DNA of 64,000 bases from Roseomonas indoligenes (GTDB lineage: Bacteria > Pseudomonadota > Alphaproteobacteria > Acetobacterales > Acetobacteraceae), in contig NZ_JAGIZA010000004.1 in the NCBI RefSeq assembly GCF_017813365.1, forward strand, positions 186,001 to 250,000. Direction: 5' to 3'. Each line of letters starts with the position of its first letter. The first letter of the stretch is position 1. A program made the translations under genes and the position numbers. Below, piece by piece: positions 53,430 to 62,568 of this stretch. The notes under the pieces are model-generated. The model had not been told where the DNA came from. It made no database searches and worked only from the letters and a program-made list of their open reading frames with translations.

Positions 53430-54218
53430 ATGGCGGAGGCGGGCAAGGCGGCAGGCATCGTGCTGTGGCGGCAGATCGCCGCGGCGCTGGAAGCGGCTAT
53501 CCTGTCCGGGGAGCACGCGCCGGAGGACCGCCTGCCGAGCGAGGGCGTTCTGGCCGCCCGCTTCGGGGTGAACCGCCACACCGTCCGCCGCGCGCTGGAG
53601 TCGCTCGCCCGGCGCGGCCTGATCCGCACGGAGCAGGGAAGGGGCAGCTTTGTCGCGGGCGAGGTGATGGACTACCCCCTGCACGGCAGAACCCGGCTCT
53701 TCGAGACCATCCGCGCGCAGCGGCGGGAGCCGGACAGCCGGATCCTGCGCGTGGGCGCCATGCCCGCCGCGCCCGCTGTGGCCTCGGCTCTGGGAATCGG
53801 GCGCGGCCAGCCGGTGCTGCGGGTGGAGCGGCTGGGCCTGGCGGACGGGCGGCCGCTGGTGGTCGGGACGCACCACCTTCCGCTGCCGCGCTTCGCCCGT
53901 GCCGACATCGCGCTGCGCGCCGCGCCTTCCATCACCGCGGCGATGGCCGCCTGCGGCGTCCCGGATTACCGGCGGGCCAGCACCCGCATCGCCGCCCGCC
54001 TGCCGACGGGGGAGGAGGCAGCACGCCTTCGGCAGCCACGCGCGCGCCCCGTGCTGGCGAGCGAGGCGCTGAACCTCGACATGGAAGGGCGGCCCGTGGA
54101 CTTCACCCTGGCGTGCTACGCGGCCGGGCGGGTTCAGGTGCTGGTGGAGGAAACCGTGCCTCTGGTGGCGCCAGAAACGGCGAAGGGGGAGGCGCCCTTC
54201 GGCACCTCCCCCTCCTGA
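53430..54218 (+). CDS. phnF: GntR/HutC-type regulator PhnF
   Basis: This 262-residue regulator has an N-terminal winged helix (about 10-75; LWRQIAAALEAAILSG, RLPSEGVLAARFGVNRHTVRRALE in two parts, QGRGSFVAG) and a C-terminal UTRA ligand domain (about 90-250). PhnF members repress phosphonate genes. GGGGAGGG lies five bases before the ATG. Divergence from phnM with a palindrome in between supports the name. Its last codons overlap a hairpin that probably ends its transcript. Confidence 0.88.
   Translation: MAEAGKAAGIVLWRQIAAALEAAILSGEHAPEDRLPSEGVLAARFGVNRHTVRRALESLARRGLIRTEQGRGSFVAGEVMDYPLHGRTRLFETIRAQRREPDSRILRVGAMPAAPAVASALGIGRGQPVLRVERLGLADGRPLVVGTHHLPLPRFARADIALRAAPSITAAMAACGVPDYRRASTRIAARLPTGEEAARLRQPRARPVLASEALNLDMEGRPVDFTLACYAAGRVQVLVEETVPLVAPETAKGEAPFGTSPS
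54184..54213. terminator. Hairpin overlapping the 3' end of phnF
   Basis: AGGGGGAGG and CCTCCCCCT pair perfectly over 9 bp with a 12-base loop, just before the phnF stop codon. It faces tRNA-Asn on the minus strand and could end either transcript. No T-run is seen. Confidence 0.5.
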
Positions 54219-54220
54219 AA

Positions 54221-54296
54221 TGGCTCCTCGAGTTGGACTCGAACCAACGACCTAGCGATTAACAGTCGCGTGCTCTACCAGCTGAGCTATCGAGGA
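54221..54296 (-). tRNA. tRNA-Asn (anticodon GTT)
   Basis: This is a 76-base cloverleaf read on the minus strand. Acceptor TCCTCGA pairs with TCGAGGA, the D-arm is GCTCAGCTGGTAGAGC, the anticodon loop is CTGTTAA (anticodon GTT), the T-arm is GTTGGTTCGAGTCCAAC, and a CCA end is encoded (TGG at 54221-54223). It lies downstream of tRNA-Cys on the same strand. Confidence 0.97.
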
Positions 54297-54405
54297 TCAG
54301 ACCCGTTCTCCACCCCCTGGTGAGGAGTGGCGGGGCGCGCCGGATACCGCCTCCGCCATCCCTTTGCAAGAGGCCTTCCCGGAGGAAGGCAAAGGAAAAA
54401 GGCGG

Positions 54406-54479
54406 TGGAGGCCTGAGCGGGAATCGAACCCACATTCACGGATTTGCAGTCCGTTGCATCACCATTCTGCCATCAGGCC
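54406..54479 (-). tRNA. tRNA-Cys (anticodon GCA)
   Basis: This is a 74-base cloverleaf on the minus strand. Acceptor GGCCTGA pairs with TCAGGCC, the anticodon loop is CTGCAAA (anticodon GCA), the T-arm is TGTGGGTTCGATTCCCGC, and the CCA is encoded. Between it and tRNA-Asn is a small hairpin (GCCTTCC/GGAAGGC, 54373-54390), perhaps for processing or termination. Confidence 0.96.
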
Positions 54480-54661
54480 GGCACGTCCGCCGCATATCGC
54501 CTCCCCGGCTGCCCCGGTCAACCCGCATCCGGCCGGCCCGGCCGGCGTCCCTCCGGCCACAGCGGACCACCATCCCGCGCGCGGGACCGTGAGCGCGCTT
54601 CCAAGGCGGGGGCGACGCGCCTATAAAACCGATCGGTTCAGTTGATGGGGCAGCGGGCGGC

Positions 54662-55324
54662 ATGGACTTCGCCGAGGCGCGCAGGCGCATGGTTGACGGG
54701 CAGGTAAAGCCCAACCGGGTGACGGATCCGCGGATCTTCCTGGCGATGCAGGAGATCCCGCGGGAGCTCTTCGCGCCGGAGGCTCTGCGCGTGCGTTCCC
54801 TGTCCGATGAGGATCTGCCGCTGGGCCAGGGGCGCGCAATGATGCAGCCCCTGAGCCTCTCGCGGCTGCTCCAGCTCGCGGCGCCGCGCGTGGGGGAGCG
54901 GGTGCTCGTGCCCGCCGCCGGCACCGGCTACGCCGCGGCGGTGCTGGCCCATATGGGCGCGCAGGTGATCGCGGTGGAGGAGGATGCCGGGCTTGCGGCC
55001 CTCGGCGCCGCTGCCATCGCTGCCTCCGGCCTGCCGCCGGGATCGCTGCGGCAGGAGTCGGGCGCCGCCGCGGCGGGCTTTCCCGCCGGCGGTCCCTACG
55101 ACCTGATCTTCCTGGAAGGCGGTGTTCCCGCCGTGCCGCCCTCGCTGGTCGAGCAGCTGACGGAGGGTGGCCGCGTCGTCACCATCCGCATGGCGCCGGG
55201 CGAGACGGGGTCGGCGATCGTCGGCCGCCGCGCCGGCGCCGCGCTGCGGATCGAGGAAGCCTTCGACCTGCGCGGGACGGCCATTCCGGCCTTCGCGCCG
55301 AAGCTGGGCTTCATGTTGGCCTGA
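54662..55324 (+). CDS. Protein-L-isoaspartate O-methyltransferase-like protein
   Basis: This 220-residue SAM-dependent methyltransferase fold begins MDFAEARRRMVDGQVKPN, an opening seen in the alphaproteobacterial Pcm-like proteins encoded before tolC. RVLVPAAGTGYAAAVLA is the SAM motif I, in place of the usual GxGSGY. The change, together with the short active-site region MMQPLSLSRL, suggests it may not repair isoaspartate. It lies 150 bp before tolC on the same strand, a conserved neighbourhood. Confidence 0.85.
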   Translation: MDFAEARRRMVDGQVKPNRVTDPRIFLAMQEIPRELFAPEALRVRSLSDEDLPLGQGRAMMQPLSLSRLLQLAAPRVGERVLVPAAGTGYAAAVLAHMGAQVIAVEEDAGLAALGAAAIAASGLPPGSLRQESGAAAAGFPAGGPYDLIFLEGGVPAVPPSLVEQLTEGGRVVTIRMAPGETGSAIVGRRAGAALRIEEAFDLRGTAIPAFAPKLGFMLA

Positions 55325-55474
55325 AAGGGCGGCCCTGCGGGGTTCAGGAGGCGGAAAGGGTTCCCCCGCCATCCTGACCCCGCCGCAAGACTGGGGCAGT
55401 TTCAAGGGAACCAGGACAGGGTGGCATGCCCGGCTCCCGGGGGGAGCGCGGGCGGCCATGAGGGAAAGCAGCCG

Positions 55475-56938
55475 ATGACTCGCAGCCACGTCCCGTGCCG
55501 CCAGAAACCTGCCGCAGGCGCGCGCGGCCGCCGGACAGGTGGCTGGCTCGCGCCGGCCCTCGGCCTCGCCGTGCTCGCCGCGCCGGTTGTCGCCCGTGGG
55601 CAGACGCTGCAGGAGGCGCTGGCCCAGACCTACGCCAACAACCCCACCCTGGCGACGGCCCGCGCCCAGCTCCGCGTGGTGGATGAGAACGTGCCCCAGG
55701 CCCTGGCCGGCTGGCGCCCCACCGTCTCCGTTTCCGGCAGCGTGGGCTACGGCGACGGCAGCTATCGCCAGCGCAGCCAGACCGCCTTCGGCCAGCGGAT
55801 CGGCGTGACGACCGACGTGGAGCGCACCATCGGCTCCGTCCAGGCCACCGTCACACAGCCGCTGTACCGCGGCGGCCGCACCGTGGCCGCGACGCGGCGG
55901 GCGGAAAACCAGGTGATGGCCCAGCGCGCCCGCCTCCTGGCGACGGAGCAGCAAGTGCTGCAGGACGCCGTCACCGGCTATGTCAACGTCATCCGCTTCC
56001 AGGAGGAGGTGCGCCTCAACCTGAACAACGCGCAGGTGCTGCAGCGCCAGCTGGACGCGACGAACGAGCGCTTCCGGGTCGGTGAGATCACCCGGACGGA
56101 CGTGGCGCAGGCCGAGAGCCGCTTGGCCGGTGCCCGCGCCTCCCGCGCCGATGCGGAGGGACAGCTTCAGAACTCCCGCGCGGTCTTCCAGCGGGTGATC
56201 GGCGCCGCGCCGACCCGGCTGACGGCGCCCCAACCCCTTTCGCCGGCGGCGCGCACCAACCAGGACGCGGCCCAGGTGGCGGCGCTGAACAACCCCGCCG
56301 TCGTCGCCGCCCTGTTCGATGAAGCGGCTGCGCGCGACTTCGTCGACGTGCAGATCGGCGCCCTGCTGCCCCAGGCCAGCCTGCAGGGCCAGGCGCTTCG
56401 CAGCGACAACCAGACCTTGCCCGGTGTCCGGACCACTGGCGAGCAGATCGTGGCCACCGTGACCGTGCCGATCTACCAGGGCGGCGCGGAGTACGCGGTG
56501 GTGCGCCAGGCCCGGCAGGACGCCGCCCGGCTGCGGCAGGTGGTGGACGACCAGCGCCGTACCGCCTCCGCCCAGGCCGTGCAGGCCTGGGAAACGCTGC
56601 AGAGCACCCGCGCCACGGTGGACAGCGTGCGGGCCCAGATCCGCGCTTCCGAGATCGCGCTGGACGGCGTGCAGCGCGAGGCCGTGGTGGGAAGCCGCAC
56701 CACGCTCGACGTGCTGAACGCAGAGCAGGAGCTGCTGAATGCCCGCGTCTCTCTCGTTCGCGCCCTGGCGAACGTCGTCACGGCCAGCCACTCCCTTGCC
56801 CAGGCTGTGGGTCGGCTGACGGCGCGGGACCTGCGCCTGCCCGTCGCACTCTATGACACGGAGGCCTACTACAAGGCGGTGCGCGACCGCTGGGCCGGCC
56901 TGGGTGACTACAGCGCGCCGCAGCCCGTCCAGCAGTAG
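55475..56938 (+). CDS. tolC: TolC family outer membrane efflux protein
   Basis: This 487-residue protein has a signal peptide after a basic start (GGWLAPALGLAVLAAPVVARG, cleavage near residue 43). It then has the two OEP repeats of beta-strand/coiled-coil hairpins (TLQEALAQTYANNPTLATARAQL at 44-66 is the usual start in parts). The protein forms a trimeric channel for type I secretion or RND/MFS efflux. It sits upstream of popZ and valS with 9-bp and 74-bp gaps, a common alphaproteobacterial order. Confidence 0.92.
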   Translation: MTRSHVPCRQKPAAGARGRRTGGWLAPALGLAVLAAPVVARGQTLQEALAQTYANNPTLATARAQLRVVDENVPQALAGWRPTVSVSGSVGYGDGSYRQRSQTAFGQRIGVTTDVERTIGSVQATVTQPLYRGGRTVAATRRAENQVMAQRARLLATEQQVLQDAVTGYVNVIRFQEEVRLNLNNAQVLQRQLDATNERFRVGEITRTDVAQAESRLAGARASRADAEGQLQNSRAVFQRVIGAAPTRLTAPQPLSPAARTNQDAAQVAALNNPAVVAALFDEAAARDFVDVQIGALLPQASLQGQALRSDNQTLPGVRTTGEQIVATVTVPIYQGGAEYAVVRQARQDAARLRQVVDDQRRTASAQAVQAWETLQSTRATVDSVRAQIRASEIALDGVQREAVVGSRTTLDVLNAEQELLNARVSLVRALANVVTASHSLAQAVGRLTARDLRLPVALYDTEAYYKAVRDRWAGLGDYSAPQPVQQ

Positions 56939-56947
56939 GAGCCCCGC

Positions 56948-57505
56948 ATGTCCGGCGCTGCCCCACCCGGCCAGGATCCGTCGATGGAGGACATCCTCGC
57001 CTCCATCCGCAAGATCCTGAACGAGGAGGAGGCCGCGCCTCCGTCCGAGGCGGCGCCAACGGCCCGGCCGGTACCCGCGCCACAGCCAGCACCAAATGCC
57101 GATCCGGAACCGCTGGAGCTGACCGAGGCGATGCTGGTGGCGCCGCCGGCCGACGCCGCGGCCCTCGCGCTCCCAGAGCGCCCGCCCGAGCCAGCCGTCA
57201 ACCCGGCCCTTCCACCCCCACCCGTGCAGGCGGCGCTTCCGGAACCCTCTCCGGAGATGCGGGATGACGGGTTGGTTGCGCCGGCTACGGCCGCGGCCGC
57301 CGCGGCGCTAATCGGGCAGCTCGCCCGCACGGTCGCCGCGGAGCGTACCGCCCCCGTCCACCGGGGCGGCCCCTCGATCGAGGACGTGGTGCGGGAAGAG
57401 GTCCGGCCGATGCTGAAGGCCTGGATGGATGCCCACCTGCCCACCCTCGTGGAGCGGCTGGTGCGGACGGAGATCGAGCGGGTGGTCAGCCGGTCCCTGG
57501 GCTGA
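56948..57505 (+). CDS. popZ: Polar organising protein PopZ (DUF2497)
   Basis: This 185-residue protein has the conserved N-terminal helix SMEDILASIRKILNEEE (residues 12-28). A proline- and alanine-rich disordered middle follows (about 30-110), and then the C-terminal oligomerisation helices IEDVVREEVRPMLKAWMDAHLP and LVERLVRTEIERVVSR. PopZ forms condensates at the cell pole that anchor the ParB-bound centromere. It is located between tolC and valS as in many Alphaproteobacteria. This gene is a good taxonomic marker for the class. Confidence 0.93.
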   Translation: MSGAAPPGQDPSMEDILASIRKILNEEEAAPPSEAAPTARPVPAPQPAPNADPEPLELTEAMLVAPPADAAALALPERPPEPAVNPALPPPPVQAALPEPSPEMRDDGLVAPATAAAAAALIGQLARTVAAERTAPVHRGGPSIEDVVREEVRPMLKAWMDAHLPTLVERLVRTEIERVVSRSLG

Positions 57506-57579
57506 TCGCCGAAGGGCAGGGCAGGGCAGCGGTGATCGGCCCTTGACGTAGGGGCGGGCCCTGCGCCACGCCTCCGCCC

Positions 57580-60276
57580 ATGCTCGACAAGACGCTCTCG
57601 CCCGCCGGCTTCGAGCCGCGCCTCTACGAGGGATGGGAGGGGTCCGGCGCCTTCACGGCCAACCCGGCCTCGAACGCCAGCCCTTTCACCATCATGATTC
57701 CGCCGCCCAACGTGACGGGCAGCCTGCATGTCGGCCACGCACTGGATGTAACGATCCAGGACACGCTGGTCCGCTTCCGCCGCATGCAGGGCCGGGACGC
57801 GCTGTGGCAACCCGGCACGGACCACGCGGGCATCGCCACCCAGATGGTGGTGGAGCGCCTGCTGGCCGCCGAGGGGGTGGACCGGCGCGAGATGGGGCGT
57901 GAGGCCTTCCTGGAGCGGGTCTGGCAGTGGAAGGGCGAGAGCGGCGGCACCATCACCCGCCAGCTCCGCCGCATGGGCGCCAGCCTGGATTGGACGCGCG
58001 AGCGCTTCACCATGGATGAGGGCCTGTCGGAGGCCGTGCGGGAGGTCTTCGTGACCCTGCACCGCCAGGGGCTGATGTACCGCGACCGCCGCCTCGTGAA
58101 CTGGGACGTGAAGTTCCAGACCGCCATCTCCGACCTCGAGGTGGAGAGCAAGGAGGTCAAGGGCAGCCTCTGGCACCTGCGCTACCCCGTGGAAGGCCAG
58201 CCCGGCCGCTTCCTCGTCGTGGCGACCACCCGGCCGGAGACGATGCTGGGCGACACGGCCGTAGCCGTGAACCCGGAGGATGAGCGCTTCCGCGACCTCG
58301 TCGGCAAGTCCGTGATCCTGCCGATCGTCGGACGCCGCATCCCCGTGGTGGCCGATGCCTATTCCGACCCGGAGAAGGGCTCGGGCGCCGTGAAGATCAC
58401 GCCCGCTCATGATTTCAACGATTTCGAGGTCGGGAAGCGCCACAACCTGCCCTCCCCGAGCGTGCTGGACGAGGAGGGGCGCGTCCTCCTCGCGGAAGTC
58501 GAGGGACAGGCGCGGGCTGAGCCCGGCATGGCCGACCCGGCGTTTCTCTCCTCCCTCGCAGGGATGGAACGGTTCGAGGCGCGCAAGGCGATCCTCGCGG
58601 AATTGGAGCGGCTGGAGCTGATCGAGAAGATCGAGCCCCACACCCATGCCGTGCCGCACGGCGACCGCTCCGGCGTGCCGATCGAACCGCGCCTGACTTG
58701 GCAGTGGTACGTGGACGCCGCGACCCTGGCCAAGCCGGCCATCGAGGCGGTGGAGACCGGGAAGACCGTTTTCGTGCCGCGGCAATGGGAGAACACCTTC
58801 TTCGCCTGGATGCGCGACATCCAGCCCTGGTGCGTCTCCCGCCAGCTCTGGTGGGGCCACCAGATCCCGGCCTGGTACGGGCCGGACGGGCACATCTTCG
58901 TCGAGCGGACCGAGGCGGAGGCGAAGGCTGCCGCCCGCGTGCATTACGGCGACGAGCGGGAACTGACCCGCGACCCGGACGTGCTGGACACCTGGTTCTC
59001 CTCCGGCCTCTGGCCTTTCTCCACGCTCGGCTGGCCGCGGCAGACGCCGGAGCTGGCCCGCTACTACCCCGGCGACGTGCTGGTGACGGGGTTCGACATC
59101 ATCTTCTTCTGGGTCGCCCGCATGATGATGCTGGGCATCCATTTCATGGGCGACGTGCCGTTCAAGACCGTGAACATCCACGGGCTGGTGCGGGACGAGC
59201 GCGGCCAGAAGATGTCCAAGTCCAAGGGCAACGTCATGGACCCGCTGGAACTGGCGGACGCCTATGGCGCCGATGCCCTGCGCTTCACCCTGGCGTCCTT
59301 CGCGGGCCCAGGGCGGGACGTCCGGCTGGGCCGACAGAAGGTGGAGAGCAACCGCGCCTTCGTCACGAAGCTGTGGAACGCCGCCCGGTTCTGCGAGATG
59401 AACGGGATAGCGCCCGACCGCGCCTTCGACCCCATGCAGGCGACGACGCCACTGGCCCGCTGGATCATCGATGCGGGGAACGCGGCCATCGCGGAGGCGA
59501 CGTCTGCCCTGGAGAGCTTCCGGCTGGATGACTATGCCGCATCCCTCTACCGCTTCACCTGGGGGAGCTTCTGCGACTGGTTCCTGGAACTCGCCAAGCC
59601 CGCCCTGACTGGGCCGGACGGGGCGGAGAAGGACGAGGTGAAGGGTGCAGCCCAGCACGTGCTGGGGCTGATCCTGCGGCTGGCCCATCCCGTGATGCCC
59701 TACGTCACGGAGGAGTTGTGGGACCGATTCGGCTACGGGCCGGAGGGCAGCCTGATCCGCACCGCCTGGCCGGAGCCGGTTGCCGTGGTCGGCGCAGACG
59801 CCGCGCGGGCCGAGCTGGACTGGCTGGTGGGCTTCATCTCCGAGGTTCGTACTGTGCGGGCCGAGGTGAACGTGCCGCCCTCGGTCACCGTGCCGCTGCT
59901 GCTGCAGGGCGCTTCCGCCGAGACGATGGCCCGTGCGGCGCGCTGGATCGAGCCGATCCGCCGAATGGCGCGTGCGACCGAGGTCTTGGCGCATGAGGGG
60001 CCCGCTCCTGCCGGCGTGGCCCAGGCGGTGGTGGGCGAGGCGACGGTGATGCTGCCGCTGGAGGGCGTTGTGGATCTGGCCGCGGAGCGCGCCCGCCTCT
60101 CGAAGGAGCACGCCAAGGTCGAGGCGGAGGCCCGGAAGATCGCCCAGAAGCTGGCGAATCCGGACTTCACCAACCGCGCCAAGGAGGAGGTGGTGGAGGA
60201 GACGCGCGGGCGCCTCGCCGGTGCCGAGGCCGAGGCGGCGCGGCTGGCGGCCGCTCTCTCGCGAATCGCGGCCTGA
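57580..60276 (+). CDS. valS: Valyl-tRNA synthetase
   Basis: This 898-residue class Ia synthetase has the HIGH-type motif PPNVTGSLHVGHAL (42-55), the editing domain (ATTRPETMLGDTAVAVNP), the KMSKS motif at 544-548, the anticodon-binding domain, and a C-terminal coiled coil (about 830-895; LAAERARLSKEHAKVEAEARK). It charges tRNA-Val and edits threonine. It ends with a TGATG overlap to a small membrane protein gene. Confidence 0.97.
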   Translation: MLDKTLSPAGFEPRLYEGWEGSGAFTANPASNASPFTIMIPPPNVTGSLHVGHALDVTIQDTLVRFRRMQGRDALWQPGTDHAGIATQMVVERLLAAEGVDRREMGREAFLERVWQWKGESGGTITRQLRRMGASLDWTRERFTMDEGLSEAVREVFVTLHRQGLMYRDRRLVNWDVKFQTAISDLEVESKEVKGSLWHLRYPVEGQPGRFLVVATTRPETMLGDTAVAVNPEDERFRDLVGKSVILPIVGRRIPVVADAYSDPEKGSGAVKITPAHDFNDFEVGKRHNLPSPSVLDEEGRVLLAEVEGQARAEPGMADPAFLSSLAGMERFEARKAILAELERLELIEKIEPHTHAVPHGDRSGVPIEPRLTWQWYVDAATLAKPAIEAVETGKTVFVPRQWENTFFAWMRDIQPWCVSRQLWWGHQIPAWYGPDGHIFVERTEAEAKAAARVHYGDERELTRDPDVLDTWFSSGLWPFSTLGWPRQTPELARYYPGDVLVTGFDIIFFWVARMMMLGIHFMGDVPFKTVNIHGLVRDERGQKMSKSKGNVMDPLELADAYGADALRFTLASFAGPGRDVRLGRQKVESNRAFVTKLWNAARFCEMNGIAPDRAFDPMQATTPLARWIIDAGNAAIAEATSALESFRLDDYAASLYRFTWGSFCDWFLELAKPALTGPDGAEKDEVKGAAQHVLGLILRLAHPVMPYVTEELWDRFGYGPEGSLIRTAWPEPVAVVGADAARAELDWLVGFISEVRTVRAEVNVPPSVTVPLLLQGASAETMARAARWIEPIRRMARATEVLAHEGPAPAGVAQAVVGEATVMLPLEGVVDLAAERARLSKEHAKVEAEARKIAQKLANPDFTNRAKEEVVEETRGRLAGAEAEAARLAAALSRIAA

Positions 60277-60461
60277 TGCGCTTCTTCGACTTCTTTGCCC
60301 TGGCGGTGCTGGTGGCCGTGCCCATCCTTTGGTGCCGGTCCCGCCTGCCCCAACTCAACCGGGAGCCGCCGATTACCGATCGGCAGGCGGTCACGATCGG
60401 CTGCTTCGTGGCCGCCCTGCTCTCGGGCTTTTACGTCTATCGCTACGTGCTGTACCGCTGA
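60276..60461 (+). CDS. Small membrane protein
   Basis: This 61-residue protein has two hydrophobic segments (about 4-21 and 40-58), probably a hairpin in the inner membrane. The ATG overlaps the valS stop by one base (TGATG), so it is translated after valS. No family is recognised. Confidence 0.7.
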   Translation: MRFFDFFALAVLVAVPILWCRSRLPQLNREPPITDRQAVTIGCFVAALLSGFYVYRYVLYR

Positions 60462-60470
60462 GCCGGGACC

Positions 60471-60496
60471 GCCGGACGGTTCGCGCCGTCCGGCGA
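60471..60496 (+). terminator. Perfect 10-bp hairpin after the valS operon
   Basis: CGCCGGACGG and CCGTCCGGCG pair perfectly with loop TTCGCG, nine bases after the small membrane protein stop. No T-run follows. Confidence 0.65.
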
Positions 60497-60605
60497 TGCG
60501 GCCCAGCCCCGCTTTCTCGGCAACCCAGCCAGGGTCCAGGGCGTCTGTCACATGGCGCCGAACCGCGCCTTACCTTGGTGACATCCCTGGACTGGCGAGG
60601 TCTCC

Positions 60606-61931
60606 ATGCCCGATGCGACCACCCTCAGCGCGGCGGAGGAGAGGGCCGATACCCGCAGGCGGGTCTGGGCTATTGTCGGCGGCTCATCCGGCAATCTCGT
60701 CGAGTGGTATGACTTCTACGTCTATGCCGCGACAGCGCTCTACTTCGCGCCGAGCTTCTTTCCCTCGGGCGATCCCACCACCCAACTCCTGAACTCGGCG
60801 GCGGTCTTCGCGGTAGGCTTCCTGATGCGCCCCATCGGCGGGTGGCTCTTCGGGATGATCGGGGACCGCTACGGACGCCGCAGCTCGATGATGATCTCCG
60901 TGCTGATGATGTGCTTCGGCTCCCTGATGATCGCCGTGCTGCCGGGCTATGCGAGCATCGGCGTGGCGGCGCCGGTCCTGCTGGTGGTGGCGCGGCTGAT
61001 CCAGGGCCTCTCGGTCGGTGGGGAATACGGCACCAGCGCCACCTACATGAGCGAGGTGGCCGCACAGAAGCACCGCGGCTTCTTCGCATCCTTCCAGTAC
61101 GTCACCCTCATCGGGGGGCAGCTGCTGGCGCTGCTGGTCCTGGTTATCCTCCAGGGGATCTATGAGCCGGCGGAGATCCGGGCCTGGGCATGGCGGATCC
61201 CCTTCTTCATCGGCGCGCTGGCCGCGATTGTCGCCCTCTTCCTCCGCCGGGCGCTGCACGAGACGACCACGGAAGCCAGCCGTTCCAAGCAGGGCACGGG
61301 CACGATCGGCCTGCTGCTGAAGCATCCCAGGCCGCTGCTGCAGGTCATCCTGCTCACCTCAGGCGGCAGCCTCGCCTTCTACACCTACACCACGTACATG
61401 CAGAAATTCCTGGTCAACACCTCCAGCTTCACGGCTGAGCGGGCGAGCGTGACCATGACCTTCGTGCTGTTCTGCTACATGTGCCTCCAACCCCTTTTCG
61501 GTGCCATCTCGGACCGGGTGGGGCGGCGGATCTGCCTCATTCTCTTCGGATTGGGCGGGGCCGTGATGACGGTGCCGCTGCTCACGCTTCTCGCGGGCGT
61601 GACCTCCTCGCTCGGCGCCTTCGCGATCATCCTCGGCGCGCTCGCGGTCGTCAGCCTCTACACCTCCATCTCCGGCGTGGTGAAGGCGGAGCTCTTTCCG
61701 GCGGAGATCCGGGCCCTCGGCGTGGGCCTGGGATACGCTATCGCCAACTCCCTGTTCGGAGGCACGGCGGAATACGTGGCGCTCTGGTTCAAGTCGCAGG
61801 GCATTGAGAGCACGTTCTACTGGTACGTCTCCGGCTTCTGCATCCTCTCCCTGCTCGCGGCCCTATCCATGCGCGACACGCGCGTGCACGGACACCTCGC
61901 GCGGGAGGAGGCGGAGGGGATGATCCGTTGA
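60606..61931 (+). CDS. MHS-type MFS transporter (alpha-ketoglutarate/proline-betaine permease type)
   Basis: This 441-residue 12-segment proton symporter belongs to the metabolite:H+ branch. SSGNLVEWYDFYVYA near the start, FLMRPIGGWLFGMIGDRYGRR, QGLSVGGEYGTSATYMSE and the later AELFPAEIRALGVGLGYA are diagnostic. Substrates in the family include 2-oxoglutarate, proline, betaine and shikimate. The pattern is closest to KgtP by eye. The following exonuclease gene starts inside its stop (TTGA). Confidence 0.88.
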   Translation: MPDATTLSAAEERADTRRRVWAIVGGSSGNLVEWYDFYVYAATALYFAPSFFPSGDPTTQLLNSAAVFAVGFLMRPIGGWLFGMIGDRYGRRSSMMISVLMMCFGSLMIAVLPGYASIGVAAPVLLVVARLIQGLSVGGEYGTSATYMSEVAAQKHRGFFASFQYVTLIGGQLLALLVLVILQGIYEPAEIRAWAWRIPFFIGALAAIVALFLRRALHETTTEASRSKQGTGTIGLLLKHPRPLLQVILLTSGGSLAFYTYTTYMQKFLVNTSSFTAERASVTMTFVLFCYMCLQPLFGAISDRVGRRICLILFGLGGAVMTVPLLTLLAGVTSSLGAFAIILGALAVVSLYTSISGVVKAELFPAEIRALGVGLGYAIANSLFGGTAEYVALWFKSQGIESTFYWYVSGFCILSLLAALSMRDTRVHGHLAREEAEGMIR

Positions 61932-62488
61932 TCGTCTTCCTCGATTTTGAGGCAAGCGGCCTAGGAAAGCACGGCTTCCCCATTGAGGTCGGCTGGGCAG
62001 CCGAGGACGGGACCGAGGAGAAGCACCTCATCCGCCCCGCCCCGGGCTGGGAGGAGTGGGAGGAGAGCGCTGAGACGATCCACGGCATCAGCAGGGATCG
62101 CCTGGAGCGGGAGGGCGAGCCGCACGACGCGGTGGCGAAGCGGATGGTGGAGGTTCTGACGGGGCACGACCTCTACGCCTCCGCCCCGTCCTGGGACGGC
62201 CAGTGGCTGTCCCGCCTGCTCCGGGCAGCGGGACAGCCGCGCCACGCCCTTCGGCTGCGGGACACTGAGGAGGCGCGGCAGGTCGCGGCGCTCTCCGCCA
62301 TGCGGCAGGCCGGGTTGAACCCGGCGGAGCATAGCGGCCTGCTGGTCAGCCTTCTCGGTACGCTGACCCGCGAGGCCGAGGACGGAACCCCCGCCCACCG
62401 CGCCCTGGACGATGCCCGCCGGGAACTGGCCCTATGGCGTGAGGCGAAGCGCCGGACCGAGGCGGCCATCGCGGGCCTGAACACCTAG
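61928..62488 (+). CDS. DnaQ-like 3'-5' exonuclease family protein, TTG start
   Basis: This 186-residue RNase H-fold exonuclease has motif ExoI in FLDFEASGL (Asp-x-Glu), a middle acidic position in the ETIHGISRDRL region, and a terminal HRALDDARRE (His and Asp of ExoIII). It degrades single-strand DNA or RNA ends. The TTG overlaps the upstream stop (TTGA), with GGAGGGG about seven bases earlier; no ATG is available in frame before the first strand. Confidence 0.82.
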   Translation: MIVFLDFEASGLGKHGFPIEVGWAAEDGTEEKHLIRPAPGWEEWEESAETIHGISRDRLEREGEPHDAVAKRMVEVLTGHDLYASAPSWDGQWLSRLLRAAGQPRHALRLRDTEEARQVAALSAMRQAGLNPAEHSGLLVSLLGTLTREAEDGTPAHRALDDARRELALWREAKRRTEAAIAGLNT

Positions 62489-62568
62489 AGGAATGGCCGC
62501 GTTGCGCGCCGCGCCGTTGCGGCAGGTGGTTCGTTGCGCGATACAGCCCGGCGCGAGAGGAAAATGCC

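Noticed and set aside
54221-54479. tRNA genes as an integration site
   Set aside because: Both tRNAs are intact, no 3' duplication is seen nearby, and the only integrase in the window is at the comM site.
54638-56791. A 717-codon minus-strand frame
   Set aside because: It is antisense to the methyltransferase-like gene and tolC, with shadow-frame composition.
56908-60111. A 1067-codon open frame on the minus strand
   Set aside because: It runs antisense to valS and popZ and has the low-information Arg/Gly/His composition of GC-rich shadow frames; the plus-strand genes are certain.
62489-62568. Riboswitch or attenuator upstream of ilvD
   Set aside because: Only 80 bp separate the genes, and neither a leader peptide with valine/isoleucine codons nor a stable structure is visible.
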